From: Candidatus Bathyarchaeota archaeon
GTDB lineage: Archaea; Thermoproteota; Bathyarchaeia; TCS64
Assembly: GCA_003662205.1 (NCBI GenBank)
Contig: QMXQ01000007.1
Location: 1 to 20,809 of the forward strand
Direction: 5' to 3'
Length of the DNA stretch: 20,809 nucleotides
The translations under genes were made by a program, and so were the position numbers. Every line of letters starts with the position of its first letter. The first letter of the stretch is position 1. Under the pieces are notes generated by a model. That model was given only the letters and a program-made list of their open reading frames with translations. It was not told the DNA's origin and searched no databases. Positions 13,347-20,809 of the stretch are shown here, one piece after another.

Positions 13347-14612
13347 CTAGGTGGTGCCCTCCTTCCATGAGGAGAGATACCGCCTCTGCTCGTCGGTGAG
13401 CTCGTCGATCTCGATGCCCATCCCCCTCAGCTTCAGCCGGGCCACCGTCGCGTCGATCTCCTCCGGGACTTCGTGGACCCTGGGCTCCAGCTTGTCGCCC
13501 TTCCACAGCCATTCGGCGACGAGGGCCTGGTTGGCGAAGCTCATGTCCATCACCTCGCTGGGGTGGCCCTCGGCGGCGGCGAGGTTGACCAGACGCCCCT
13601 CCGCCAGCAGGTAGATGCGGCGGCCGTCCTTGAGGCGGTACTCTTCGAGGTTAGGCCTCATCCTCCGCTTCCCGGTGGACATCTCCTCCAGGGCTTTGAG
13701 GTTGATCTCGACGTTGAAGTGGCCCGCGTTGGCGAGGATGGCGCCGCTCTTCATCAGCTCCATGTGCTCCCTGTCGATGACGTTGACGTCGCCGGTGGAG
13801 GTGACGAAGATGTCGCCCAGGGGTGCCGCCTCCTTCAGCGGCATGACGCGGAAGCCGTCCATCACCGCCTCCAGCGCCCTGAGGGGGTTGACCTCGGTGA
13901 CGACGACGTTGGATCCCATCCCCCGGGCCCTGATGGCGATGCCGCGGGCGCACCAGCCGTACCCGCAGACGACGAAGGTCTTCCCCGCCAGCAGGACGGA
14001 GGTCGCCCTGAGGATGCCGTCAATGGTGCTCTGCCCCGTCCCGTACCGGTTGTCGAACAGGTACTTCGTGTAGGTGTCGTTGACAGCGATGATCGGGTAC
14101 CGGAGCGCCCCGTCGGCCTCCATCGCCCTCAGCCTGATGACGCCCGTCGTCGTCTCCTCGGAGCCCCCCTTCACCCCCTCCAGGGCCTCCGTCCTCTTCG
14201 AGTGGATGGTGCTCACGAGGTCGGCGCCGTCGTCCATGGTGATCATGGGCTTGTGGTCGATGACCCTGTTGACGCACCAGTAGTACTCCTCCGTCGTCTG
14301 CCCCCTCCACGCGTAGACCGGGGTCCCCGCCCGCGCGAGGGCCGCGACCACCTCATCCTGCGTCGAGAGGGGGTTGGAGCCGCAGAGGACGACCCGGGCG
14401 CCCCCCGCCTCCAAGGTCCTGACGAGGACGGCCGTCTCCTTGGTCGCGTGGAGGCACGCGCCGAGACGCACCCCCTCTAGGGGCCGCTCCTCCTCGAATC
14501 TGCGGCGGATCTGCCCCAGGACGGGCATGTGCGCCTCGGCCCACTCTATGAGGAGCTCGCCCTGATCCGCCAGCCCGACGTCCTTGATCTTGTAATCCTC
14601 CACGAACGTCAC
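13347..14612 (-). CDS. ahcY: S-adenosylhomocysteine hydrolase
   Basis: A 421-residue NAD-dependent enzyme splitting S-adenosylhomocysteine into adenosine and homocysteine, removing the inhibitory product of methylation. Visible motifs are HATKETAVLVRTL, CGSNPLSTQDEVVAAL, ITMDDGADLVSTIHS, GGSEETTTGVIRL, NDTYTKYLFDNRYGTGQSTIDGI, the NAD fold at VVCGYGWCARGIA, STGDVNVI, NAGHFNVEI and EGHPSEVMDMSFANQA. The third glycine of the dinucleotide fold is Ala (GYGWCARG). As in other archaeal and thermophile enzymes, the C-terminal tail seen in eukaryotic forms is absent. GTG 14612 lies 26 bp from the TATAA at 14636-14640, fitting a leaderless transcript; GTG 14603 is an alternative. Its adenosine product is a possible substrate for the deaminase family gene at 18273. 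Confidence 0.95.
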   Translation of the reverse strand: MTFVEDYKIKDVGLADQGELLIEWAEAHMPVLGQIRRRFEEERPLEGVRLGACLHATKETAVLVRTLEAGGARVVLCGSNPLSTQDEVVAALARAGTPVYAWRGQTTEEYYWCVNRVIDHKPMITMDDGADLVSTIHSKRTEALEGVKGGSEETTTGVIRLRAMEADGALRYPIIAVNDTYTKYLFDNRYGTGQSTIDGILRATSVLLAGKTFVVCGYGWCARGIAIRARGMGSNVVVTEVNPLRALEAVMDGFRVMPLKEAAPLGDIFVTSTGDVNVIDREHMELMKSGAILANAGHFNVEINLKALEEMSTGKRRMRPNLEEYRLKDGRRIYLLAEGRLVNLAAAEGHPSEVMDMSFANQALVAEWLWKGDKLEPRVHEVPEEIDATVARLKLRGMGIEIDELTDEQRRYLSSWKEGTT

Positions 14613-14633
14613 CGAGAGATAAAGCCCTGAGGG

Positions 14634-14642
14634 GGTATAAGG
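14634..14642 (-). promoter_or_regulatory. TATA box of ahcY
   Basis: CCTTATACC on the minus strand, centred about 26 bp before GTG 14612, lies in the 50-bp gap after the DUF424 stop. It suggests ahcY has its own promoter and a leaderless message. Confidence 0.5.
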
Positions 14643-14662
14643 AGGTTACCCCGGGGACCGGA

Positions 14663-14962
14663 TCACAGAACAACGATCTGGGCGTGGGGGATATCCCCGA
14701 AGTAGATGACCGCGGACTTGTGGACCATCCGGTTCTCTATCGCCGCCTCGACGATCTTCTTCCCGACGAGGTTGCAGATGGTGGCCCGCCGCATCGCCTC
14801 CAGGGCCTCGTCGAGGTCCGCGGGGACGCCCTTGTAGAAGGTCTCGTTGACCTTGAAGGGGACGCGGCCGCCCTCCAGGGTCTTCCCCAGCAGCTCCACG
14901 TCGCAGATGGCCACCAGTACATCCCTCCCGTGGCGCATCGTTTTGACGTAGACCTCAGGCAT
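14663..14962 (-). CDS. DUF424 family protein
   Basis: A 99-residue protein matching the archaeal DUF424 family: YVKTMRHGRDVLVAICDVELLGKTLEGGRVPFKVNETFYKG at the start and ATICNLVGKKIVEAAIENRMV in the middle. The biochemical function is unknown. The gene commonly accompanies translation factor aIF2-beta in archaea and does so here, starting 6 bases after that gene's stop, so a translation-related role is an inference from this pairing. ATG 14962 has a GAGG ribosome-binding site close upstream. Confidence 0.85.
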   Translation of the reverse strand: MPEVYVKTMRHGRDVLVAICDVELLGKTLEGGRVPFKVNETFYKGVPADLDEALEAMRRATICNLVGKKIVEAAIENRMVHKSAVIYFGDIPHAQIVVL

Positions 14963-14968
14963 CCCTCG

Positions 14969-15388
14969 TCAGCTCGTGCCTATGGAGGACCTGGCGCCGC
15001 ACGCCTCGCACTGGAGGAACCAGAGCCGCTTCTCGCGCACGATGCGGGTGTCGGGCCTCTTGCAGACGGGGCAGACGACGTACTTCTCCGTGTATATCTC
15101 CAGCAGGTTGCGGATGGTGTCGTAGCCGAACCTCCCCTGGAAGACGGCGCGGGTCCCGTCGAAGGTGGCGAGGGTCGCCATCTCCCCCGAGAGGAATTTG
15201 AGCAGGTGCTCCGGGTCGCGCCTGAGCTCGTCGGCGATCTCCTTGAAGTTCATGATGACGGTCCTACGCCTGCCGACCTGCCTCACGTCCGGCCGGGGGA
15301 CGGTGAACCTCTCGTAGGCCTCGACCTGCTGCGGCAGCTCCGCGTAGGCCCGCTCCAGCATCTCCCTGTAGTCCCGCTTCATCGCCAT
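14969..15388 (-). CDS. eif2b: Translation initiation factor aIF2 subunit beta
   Basis: A protein of about 139 residues, part of the aIF2 complex that delivers initiator tRNA to the ribosome. It has the N-terminal helix YREMLERAYAELP, the core RFTVPRPDVRQVGRRRTVIMNFKEIADELRRDPEHLLKFLSGEMAT, and the C-terminal zinc ribbon CPVC followed 22 residues later by CEAC, with KRPDTRIVREKRLWFLQCEACGARS. Three in-frame ATGs (15394, 15388, 15382) are possible. The TATA-like box at about 15411-15417 points to a leaderless start near 15388-15390. It is the first gene of a pair with DUF424. Confidence 0.93.
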   Translation of the reverse strand: MAMKRDYREMLERAYAELPQQVEAYERFTVPRPDVRQVGRRRTVIMNFKEIADELRRDPEHLLKFLSGEMATLATFDGTRAVFQGRFGYDTIRNLLEIYTEKYVVCPVCKRPDTRIVREKRLWFLQCEACGARSSIGTS

Positions 15389-15487
15389 CACCATAGGCTT
15401 ACCCTAACTCCAATATAGCCCCTCCGAATCCAAGGCCTCCTCCCCTACTCGCGCGGGCGCCTCAAAAAGGTTTCCCGGCGGCAAAAC

Positions 15488-15497
15488 GGTTTTATCC
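15488..15497 (+). promoter_or_regulatory. TATA-like box of the phosphoribosyltransferase gene
   Basis: GGTTTTATCC is centred about 26 bp before GTG 15519, supporting that codon as a leaderless start. Confidence 0.45.
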
Positions 15498-15518
15498 CAT
15501 TAGGGTTTAGGGTTGTCC

Positions 15519-16202
15519 GTGTCCGGCGACAAGTTCGAGTGCGAGGTGATGGACTGGGAGCTGTTCTACAACCTCGCCAAGAGGGTGGCCGAGAAGATAA
15601 AGGCGTCCGGCTACAGGCCCGACTTCGTCGTCGGCCTCGCCCGGGGCGGCTGGGTGCTGGCGCGGGTGCTCTGCGACCTCCTCGGCGTCAAGGACCTGGT
15701 CAGCCTCAAGGTGGAGCACTGGGGGGTGACGGCGACGCCCGACGGGAGGGCCCGGCTCAAGTACCCGTTCCGCATCGACCTCTCGGGGCGCCGGGTGCTG
15801 GTGGTGGACGACATCACCGACACCGGCGAGAGCATGCGGCTGGCGACGGAGTACGTGGAGAAGCTGAACCCCGCCGAGATCCGGACGGCGACCCTCCGCC
15901 ACATAGAGGGCTCCAAGTTCGTCCCCGACTACTACGGCGACGAGATCACCTGGCGGTGGGTCATCTTCCCCTGGAACTTCACCGAGGACCTCTGCAACAT
16001 CGTCCCCAAGGTGGCCGGCGAGTGCGCCGACATCGAGGAGCTGCGGAGGCGGCTCAAGGAGGACTACAAGATCGACATCGACGAGGAGAGGCTCTCCGAG
16101 GTCCTCGCGGAGCTGGACCGGCGCTCTAAAGGGTGGCGTCCCTCAAGGCTTCGCCGCAGCGGCAGGTCCTCTCCCGGGGGATCTCGGGGATCGCCTCCAT
16201 GA
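15519..16202 (+). CDS. Purine-type phosphoribosyltransferase
   Basis: A 227-residue enzyme expected to join a purine base to PRPP to form a nucleotide. The fold begins at MDWELFYNLAKRVAEKIKASGYRPDFVVGLARGGWVLARVLCDLLGV, and the PRPP-binding loop is VLVVDDITDTGES (Asp97-Asp98). It resembles the archaeal hypoxanthine/guanine group (Hpt1-like), but base specificity cannot be read. GTG 15519 fits the promoter; TTG 15513 and ATG 15549 are alternatives. After LDRR, the last 25 residues (203-227) are a low-complexity Ser/Arg/Gly/Pro tail that lies over the antisense of the phosphorylase gene, an overlap of 77 bp. The tail looks like stop-codon loss rather than part of the enzyme. Confidence 0.85.
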   Translation: MSGDKFECEVMDWELFYNLAKRVAEKIKASGYRPDFVVGLARGGWVLARVLCDLLGVKDLVSLKVEHWGVTATPDGRARLKYPFRIDLSGRRVLVVDDITDTGESMRLATEYVEKLNPAEIRTATLRHIEGSKFVPDYYGDEITWRWVIFPWNFTEDLCNIVPKVAGECADIEELRRRLKEDYKIDIDEERLSEVLAELDRRSKGWRPSRLRRSGRSSPGGSRGSPP

Positions 16203-16923
16203 TGAGCTTCTTGAAGTTGGCGGCGTTCCGGGTCATCGTCTCGATGATCTCCTGCGTGGAGACCGGCCTCTCCGCCCAGACGTCGTAGTCGGTGACCATA
16301 GCCACCGAGACGTAGCAGATCTCGGCCTCCCGGGCGAGGACGCACTCGGGGTAGAGAGTCATCCCTATGATGTCGGCGCCCCACATGCGGAACAGGCGGG
16401 ACTCGGCCCGGGTGGAGAACCGGGGTCCCTCGATGCAGACGTAGGTCCCCGTAGGGTGGACCCTGAGGCCGAGGCGGCGGGCGAAGTCGGCGAAGAAGTC
16501 GTGGAGCTGGGGGCAGATGGGGTCCGCCGCCGATATGTGGCAGAGCTTCCCCCCCTCGTAGAAGGTGTCGGCGCGCTTCCGGGTGCGGTCGATGAACTGG
16601 TCGGTGATGACGAAGTCTCCCGGCGCGTAGTCCTCCCGGAGGCTGCCCACCGCCGACGAAGCCACGATCCGCTGGACGCCCAGCTCCTTCAGGGCCCAGA
16701 TGTTGGCCCTGCTGTTGATCCTGTGAGGCGGGATCTGATGCCCCCTGCCGTGGCGGGGGATGAAGGCGACCCGGCGCCCCCCGTAGGTGCCGAGGGTGAT
16801 GAGGTCCGACGGCGCCCCATACGGCGTGTAGACCTTCACCTCCCTCGCGTCCTCGATGATCTCGGGGTCGTAGACGCCCGTGCCGCCGATGACGGCGATC
16901 TCGGCCCGGCGTTCCTCTGTCAT
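16126..16923 (-). CDS. mtnP: S-methyl-5'-thioadenosine phosphorylase (MTAP/PNP family)
   Basis: A 265-residue enzyme that cleaves methylthioadenosine with phosphate to adenine and methylthioribose 1-phosphate, recycling a by-product of SAM use. Motifs are AVIGGTGVYDPEI, the phosphate-binding RHGRGHQIPPHRINSRANIWALKELGV, ASSAVGSLREDYAPGDFVITDQFIDRT, YVCIEGPRFSTRAESRLFRMWGADIIGMTLYPECVLAREAE and VTDYDVWAE. A C-terminal Cys254-Arg-Cys256 pair matches the stabilising CxC seen in thermophile homologues. ATG 16923 has GAGGAG upstream and a TATA-like GTTTATCC at about 16949-16956. It diverges from the MFS gene and overlaps the phosphoribosyltransferase 3' end. Confidence 0.93.
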   Translation of the reverse strand: MTEERRAEIAVIGGTGVYDPEIIEDAREVKVYTPYGAPSDLITLGTYGGRRVAFIPRHGRGHQIPPHRINSRANIWALKELGVQRIVASSAVGSLREDYAPGDFVITDQFIDRTRKRADTFYEGGKLCHISAADPICPQLHDFFADFARRLGLRVHPTGTYVCIEGPRFSTRAESRLFRMWGADIIGMTLYPECVLAREAEICYVSVAMVTDYDVWAERPVSTQEIIETMTRNAANFKKLIMEAIPEIPRERTCRCGEALRDATL

Positions 16924-17010
16924 ATCGCGCTCTATCTCCTCTGAGGTTTGGATAAACCTTTTCCGCCCTCGACGTGGCGAAAATCCTTAATAGTTGCTCA
17001 AGGTGTATCA

Positions 17011-18240
17011 GTGGACTACGAGATGCCGCCAGATGAGCGTAAGCAGGGTTTCGCCATACTGGCATCCACGAGCGTCAGCTACTTTGTCGAGAACTTCATC
17101 AGAACGGCGCCCTCGGCCCTGATGCCCATACTCATCGAGGAACTCGGCCTCACCCATGGACTAGGAGGGCTTCTCGTCTCCTCCTACTTCTTCCTCTACG
17201 CTCTGATGCAGGTGCCTAGCGGGGTCCTATCTGACGCCCTGGGCCCTCGGCGGACCATCCTGGGCTTCACCGTTTTCACCATCGTCGGTGTCTTCATCTT
17301 CTACCTCGGCCACCGTCTTGAGATACTGCTGGTGGCCCAGCTGCTCATAGGCCTCGGCACCAGCGTCTTCTATATCAACGCCGTCAAAATCGTCTCCACT
17401 TGGTTCTCCTCAGGGCGCCGGGCCAGCGCCATCGGCGTCCTTAGCGCCACAAGCGGTCTGGGCAACTTTTTCGCCTACATAGGTTTCCCCCTGGCCATGA
17501 GGCTAGCCTGGGGTTGGAGGGGGCTCTACCTCCTTTGCAGCCTCCTGCTGGTGGCCAGCTTCGCGGCCAACCTTTTCATCCTCAGGGATCGCCCTCACTC
17601 CGAGGAGCTGGATGTCCCGCGTAGGAGCCCGTCGATCGGCCGCTCATTCGTGCGGGTCATCGGGGAAAGGAGGATGTATCCCTATCTCCTCGGCTTCGTC
17701 TTCAGCAGCTTCAGTTGGGTCTTCATGTCCTGGCTCCCTCAGTTCCTCGTCGATACCCGCGGGTTCTCGTATATCGACGCCGGGTTGGTGTCCAGCGTAG
17801 CCACGATCATGGGCATCCCCGGCTGCATTTTGATAGGCCTCATCTCCGATCACTTGAAAAGGCGGAAGCTCCCCCTTGTCGCCTTCTCCTTGGCCTATAC
17901 CTGCCTGCTGGCGGGGTTCCTCGCTCTGCCTGGATGGATGCCCCTGCCGCTGTTCGCCGCGGTCGCGGCCTGCATAGGCTTCTCCGTGTCTCTGTGGGTG
18001 CTCTCCTTCTCCATGGTCCCCGAAACCCTGCCCCCCGATATGGCGGGGATGGGCTTGGGGCTGTTGAACGGCATCGGTAACCTGGCGTTCTCCCTCGTCG
18101 CCCCCGTTTATGGCTTTCTCGTGGACTCGTCGGGCAGCTACCTCACGTCGAACGCAATGCTCATCCTCGGGGGCGTGCTGATGACCGTCGTCTACGCCCT
18201 CTTCACCCGCGAGACCTACGGCGGCGTCGGGGAGCCCTGA
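17011..18240 (+). CDS. Major facilitator superfamily transporter
   Basis: A membrane transporter of about 409 residues with roughly twelve hydrophobic segments in two halves joined by a polar central loop (RDRPHSEELDVPRRSPSIGRSFVRVIGERR). The loop after the second helix has the MFS signature SGVLSDALGPRRTIL. It belongs to the sugar-phosphate/anion-like group by general look, but the substrate is unknown. GTG 17011 is preferred, since CTTAATAG at 16986-16993 lies about 24 bp upstream; ATG 17023 is an alternative. It diverges from the phosphorylase and precedes the deaminase gene, so nucleoside or base transport is possible but unproven. Confidence 0.85.
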   Translation: MDYEMPPDERKQGFAILASTSVSYFVENFIRTAPSALMPILIEELGLTHGLGGLLVSSYFFLYALMQVPSGVLSDALGPRRTILGFTVFTIVGVFIFYLGHRLEILLVAQLLIGLGTSVFYINAVKIVSTWFSSGRRASAIGVLSATSGLGNFFAYIGFPLAMRLAWGWRGLYLLCSLLLVASFAANLFILRDRPHSEELDVPRRSPSIGRSFVRVIGERRMYPYLLGFVFSSFSWVFMSWLPQFLVDTRGFSYIDAGLVSSVATIMGIPGCILIGLISDHLKRRKLPLVAFSLAYTCLLAGFLALPGWMPLPLFAAVAACIGFSVSLWVLSFSMVPETLPPDMAGMGLGLLNGIGNLAFSLVAPVYGFLVDSSGSYLTSNAMLILGGVLMTVVYALFTRETYGGVGEP

Positions 18241-18242
18241 GC

Positions 18243-18249
18243 TTTTATA
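18243..18249 (+). promoter_or_regulatory. TATA box of the deaminase gene
   Basis: TTTTATA lies just after the MFS stop and is centred about 27 bp before ATG 18273, indicating a separate, leaderless transcript. Confidence 0.5.
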
Positions 18250-18272
18250 CCCCGTGGCGGTATCTGTGCTCA

Positions 18273-19307
18273 ATGGACACGGAAGAGTTGATCAGGGCGC
18301 TGCCGAAGGCAGAGCAGCACATCCACATCGTCGGCTCGACTCGGCCTGAGACGCTGCTCTGGCTGGTGGAGCAGGGCGATCTGGAGGCGCCCTACAGAAC
18401 CCTGGAGGACGTCCGCCGCTTCTTCCGTTACCGCGACTTTCTCCATTTCATCTCCATCTACAGCACCGTGGTCGACTGCATCACCGACGAAACCCAGTTC
18501 GAGCGCATCACCTACGAGATGCTGGAGGACGACGCCCGCTGTAACGTCCGCTACGTCGAGGCGAGCTTCTCCGCCCCCGACCACGTCCGCAAGGGCCTCG
18601 ACTACGGCCGGATGCTCGACGCCATCAACAGGGGCGTCAGCCGCGCCCGCCGCGACTTCGGCATCGAGTGCAACCTCAGAATCGACCTCGTCCGGAACTA
18701 CGGCCCCGACGCCGGCATGGAGGTCCTCGACTGGATCGAGGCGAAGAGCGACAACATCGTCGCCGTCGACATCGGCGGCAGCGAGGGGGGCTTCCCCCCG
18801 AAGCCCTACGCCCCCGTCTACCGCCGGGCCCGGGAGATGGGCCTCCACCTCGTCGCCCACGCGGGGGAGGCTGCCGGTCCCGAGAGCATCTGGGACGCGG
18901 TGAGGTATCTGGGCGTCGAGCGCATCGGCCACGGCGTCGCCGCGAGGGACGACCCCCGGCTGATGGACCACCTGCGGGAGCGGGGCATAACCGTCGAGGC
19001 CTGCCCCGTCAGCAACGTGAAGACCGCGGTCGTCTCGTCGCTCCGGGATCACCCCGTCAGGGAGTTCTTCGACCGGGGCCTCAGGGTGACGGTGAACAGC
19101 GACGACCCCTCCATGTTCGGCACCGACATGGACAACGAGTACCTGCAGCTCCACAGGGAGCTGGGCTTCACCGTCCCCGAGCTCTTCAGGCTGAGCCTCA
19201 ACGCCGTCGACTCCTCCTTCCTCCCCGAGAACCGGCGAAGCCGGCTGCGGGAAGTCTTCATCGAGGAGTATCGGCGGCTGGTGGATGGGGCTGAAAGGTT
19301 TAAGTAG
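18273..19307 (+). CDS. Adenosine deaminase family protein with altered ribose-binding site
   Basis: A 344-residue member of the ADA family of zinc amidohydrolases. All metal and catalytic residues are present: His16 and His18 in EQHIHIVGS, His196 and Glu199 in VAHAGEAAGPESIWDAV, His220 in RIGHGVAA, and Asp277-Asp278 in VNSDDPSMFGT. The residue that aligns with mouse ADA Asp19 (HVHLDG), which binds the ribose 5'-OH, is Val20 here (HIHIVG). Adenine deaminases carry Glu at this place, and N6-methyl-AMP deaminase-like proteins Asn. A hydrophobic residue suggests a 5'-modified nucleoside such as 5'-deoxyadenosine or methylthioadenosine. That is an inference. ATG 18273 is leaderless relative to its TATA box. 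Neighbouring nucleoside-salvage genes support a nucleoside substrate. Confidence 0.88.
   Translation: MDTEELIRALPKAEQHIHIVGSTRPETLLWLVEQGDLEAPYRTLEDVRRFFRYRDFLHFISIYSTVVDCITDETQFERITYEMLEDDARCNVRYVEASFSAPDHVRKGLDYGRMLDAINRGVSRARRDFGIECNLRIDLVRNYGPDAGMEVLDWIEAKSDNIVAVDIGGSEGGFPPKPYAPVYRRAREMGLHLVAHAGEAAGPESIWDAVRYLGVERIGHGVAARDDPRLMDHLRERGITVEACPVSNVKTAVVSSLRDHPVREFFDRGLRVTVNSDDPSMFGTDMDNEYLQLHRELGFTVPELFRLSLNAVDSSFLPENRRSRLREVFIEEYRRLVDGAERFK
19299..19304 (+). promoter_or_regulatory. TATA-like box of metG inside the deaminase 3' end
   Basis: TTTAAG, part of the last coding triplets of the deaminase gene, is centred about 23 bp before ATG 19323. It would give metG a leaderless start in a 15-bp intergenic gap. 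Confidence 0.4.
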
Positions 19308-19322
19308 CCTCGGCGAGACCCT

Positions 19323-20809
19323 ATGTTAGCACAGAGGTGTTCTGAACTCACAGCAGGGAAGGATTTGAAGGGACACAAGTTCCCGAAGGATAAGCCTGTC
19401 CTCGTGACGTGCGGCCTGCCCTACGTGAACGGCCCGTGCCACATCGCCCACCTGCGGACGTACGTGCCCGCGGACATCTTCGTCAGGCTCCTCCGCAAGC
19501 TGGGGCAGGAGGTCGTCTTCGTCTGCGGCTCCGACACCCACGGGACCCCCATCACCGTGAAGGCGGAGGAGGAGGGTGTCACCCCCGGGGAGATCGTCGC
19601 CCGCTATCATAAGCACTTCCTTGACATCTTCCCCCGCCTCGGCATCATCTTCGACAACTACGGGAGCACCGACGACCCCCTCAACCACCGCCGCACCCAG
19701 CAGATCGTCCGGGCGCTGATGGAGAACGGCTACGTCTACGCCAAGACGCTGAGGCTCCCCTACTGTCCCACCTGCAAGCGCTTCCTCCCCGACAGGTACC
19801 TGAGGGGGACCTGTCCCTACTGCGGCGCCCAGGCCCGGGGGGACGAGTGCGACCAGGGGTGCGGCCGCTACCTGGAGCCCGGGGAGCTCATCGACCCCCG
19901 GTGCAGCATCTGCGGCACCAAGCCCGAGATGAGGGAGACTCGCCACTACTTCCTCAGGCTGACGGCCTTCGAGGACTTCCTCCGCGGCTACCTGAAGCAG
20001 ATGGACGGGACGGACATCGCCCGGAACTACGCCCTCCAGTGGGTGGAGAAGGGGCTGCAGGACTGGAACATCACCCGGAACCTCGACTGGGGGGTCAAGT
20101 TCCCCGGCGAGGAGGGGCTCGTCCTCTACGTCTGGGTGGACGCCCCCATCGGCTACATCAGCTCCACCGAGGAGTGGGCCCAGCGGACCGGCGGCGACTG
20201 GGAGTACTTCTGGAAGGGGCCCGGATATCTCATCCACTTCATCGGCGGCGATATCGTCTATCACCACTGCCTCTTCTGGCCAGCGATGCTGAAGGGCGCC
20301 GGCTACGACGTCCCCTACGCCGTCGTCGCTTCCGGCATGGTCCGGGTTGAGGGCAAGATATTCTCCAAGAGCCGGGGCTATGTCATCTGGGTGGAGGAGG
20401 ACTACCTGGACAACGGCCTCGACCCCGACGCTCTCCGCTACTACGTCGCCTCCTACACCGGCCACACCCGGGACCTCGACTTCAGCTGGGCCACCTACGG
20501 CGAGAAGGTGAACAAGGAGCTCGTCGGCACCTCGGCAACTTCCTCTACAGGGCCCTCCTCTTCGCCCACAGGAACTACGGCTCCGTGCCGGACGGCGAGG
20601 TGGAACCCGAGGTCAGGGCCGAGGTCGAAGCGGCGCTCCAGGCCATAAGGGACGGCCTCGACGAGTACGAGTTCAAGAAGATCGCCGACGCCGTCGTCGC
20701 CCTCGCCGCCTTCGGCAACAGGTACCTCCAGGCAAACGAGCCGTGGAAGCTGAGGAAGACCGACCCGGCGAGGGCTCAGCGGGCGATCCACAACTGCCTT
20801 GGCCAGCCA
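19323..20809 (+). CDS. metG: Methionyl-tRNA synthetase, apparent frameshift near 20529, truncated by window edge
   Basis: MetRS charges tRNA-Met. The HIGH-type motif is in GLPYVNGPCHIAHLRTYVPAD and the KMSKS equivalent is GKIFSKSRG. The connective peptide carries four cysteine pairs (CPTC, CPYC, CDQGC, CSIC), and the anticodon-binding domain begins near DFSWATYGEKVNKELVG. After this point the frame (codons ending at 20528) turns into non-protein-like sequence stopping at 20648, while the adjacent frame from 20531 continues perfectly (LGNFLYRALLFAHRNYGS ... NRYLQANEPWKL) to the window end. Restoring one A in the codon at 20529-20530 (AC to AAC) gives VGNLGNFLYRA. This is a one-base deletion, either a sequencing error or a recent mutation. 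MetRS is essential, so error is more likely. ATG 19323 fits a leaderless start. Confidence 0.92.

Noticed and set aside
13473..14480. Plus-strand open frame of 335 codons
   Set aside because: It is antisense to ahcY, which is supported by conserved motifs along its full length.
16064..17065. Minus-strand open frame of 333 codons
   Set aside because: It overlaps the methylthioadenosine phosphorylase in another frame and is low-complexity; the real gene is 16126-16923.

Overview
This GC-rich window is almost certainly archaeal. It carries aIF2-beta next to a DUF424 gene, a KaiC-like ATPase, a ThiN-type thiamine-phosphate synthase domain, archaeal-style S-adenosylhomocysteine hydrolase and methylthioadenosine phosphorylase, and many TATA-like boxes about 25 bp upstream of start codons. 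Gene content would fit a TACK-type lineage such as Bathyarchaeia, but that is only a guess: no rRNA is present.

Region 1 (1-4703) is a copper locus. A truncated CopA-type ATPase (minus strand, two HMA domains) diverges from a plus-strand series: a PadR winged-helix regulator fused to a TRASH metal-sensing domain, a tail-anchored YHS protein, a small coiled-coil protein with no clear start, a CPH-type (CopB) ATPase and an ATP-cone/nuclease protein.

Region 2 (4716-11770) is dominated by thiamine genes. thiL (minus) diverges from a class III CoA-transferase gene. A small membrane protein and a tRNA-Thr(CGU) follow. Then come two TPP riboswitches on the minus strand whose 81-nt cores differ at one base. 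The first controls thiT; the second heads an overlapping operon of an ECF S-component, a HypE/AIR-synthase-like protein fused to ThiN, and a SAM methyltransferase. A KaiC-like ATPase diverges from thiT. Uptake (two S-components), coupling (ThiN) and final phosphorylation (ThiL) of thiamine are thus all present; the shared ECF energising module is not.

Region 3 (11858-20809) is housekeeping: a membrane-anchored charged coiled-coil protein, rpiA, ahcY, the aIF2-beta/DUF424 pair, a purine-type phosphoribosyltransferase overlapping tail-to-tail with a methylthioadenosine phosphorylase, an MFS transporter, an ADA-family deaminase with an altered ribose-binding residue, and metG, which has an apparent one-base frameshift before the right edge. 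AhcY, the phosphorylase, the deaminase and the phosphoribosyltransferase together suggest salvage of the nucleoside products of SAM metabolism.

The window is gene-dense. No stretch over 300 bases lacks a gene; the longest non-coding interval (about 11626-11857) holds a riboswitch and two promoters. No insertion sequence, CRISPR array or phage gene was seen.
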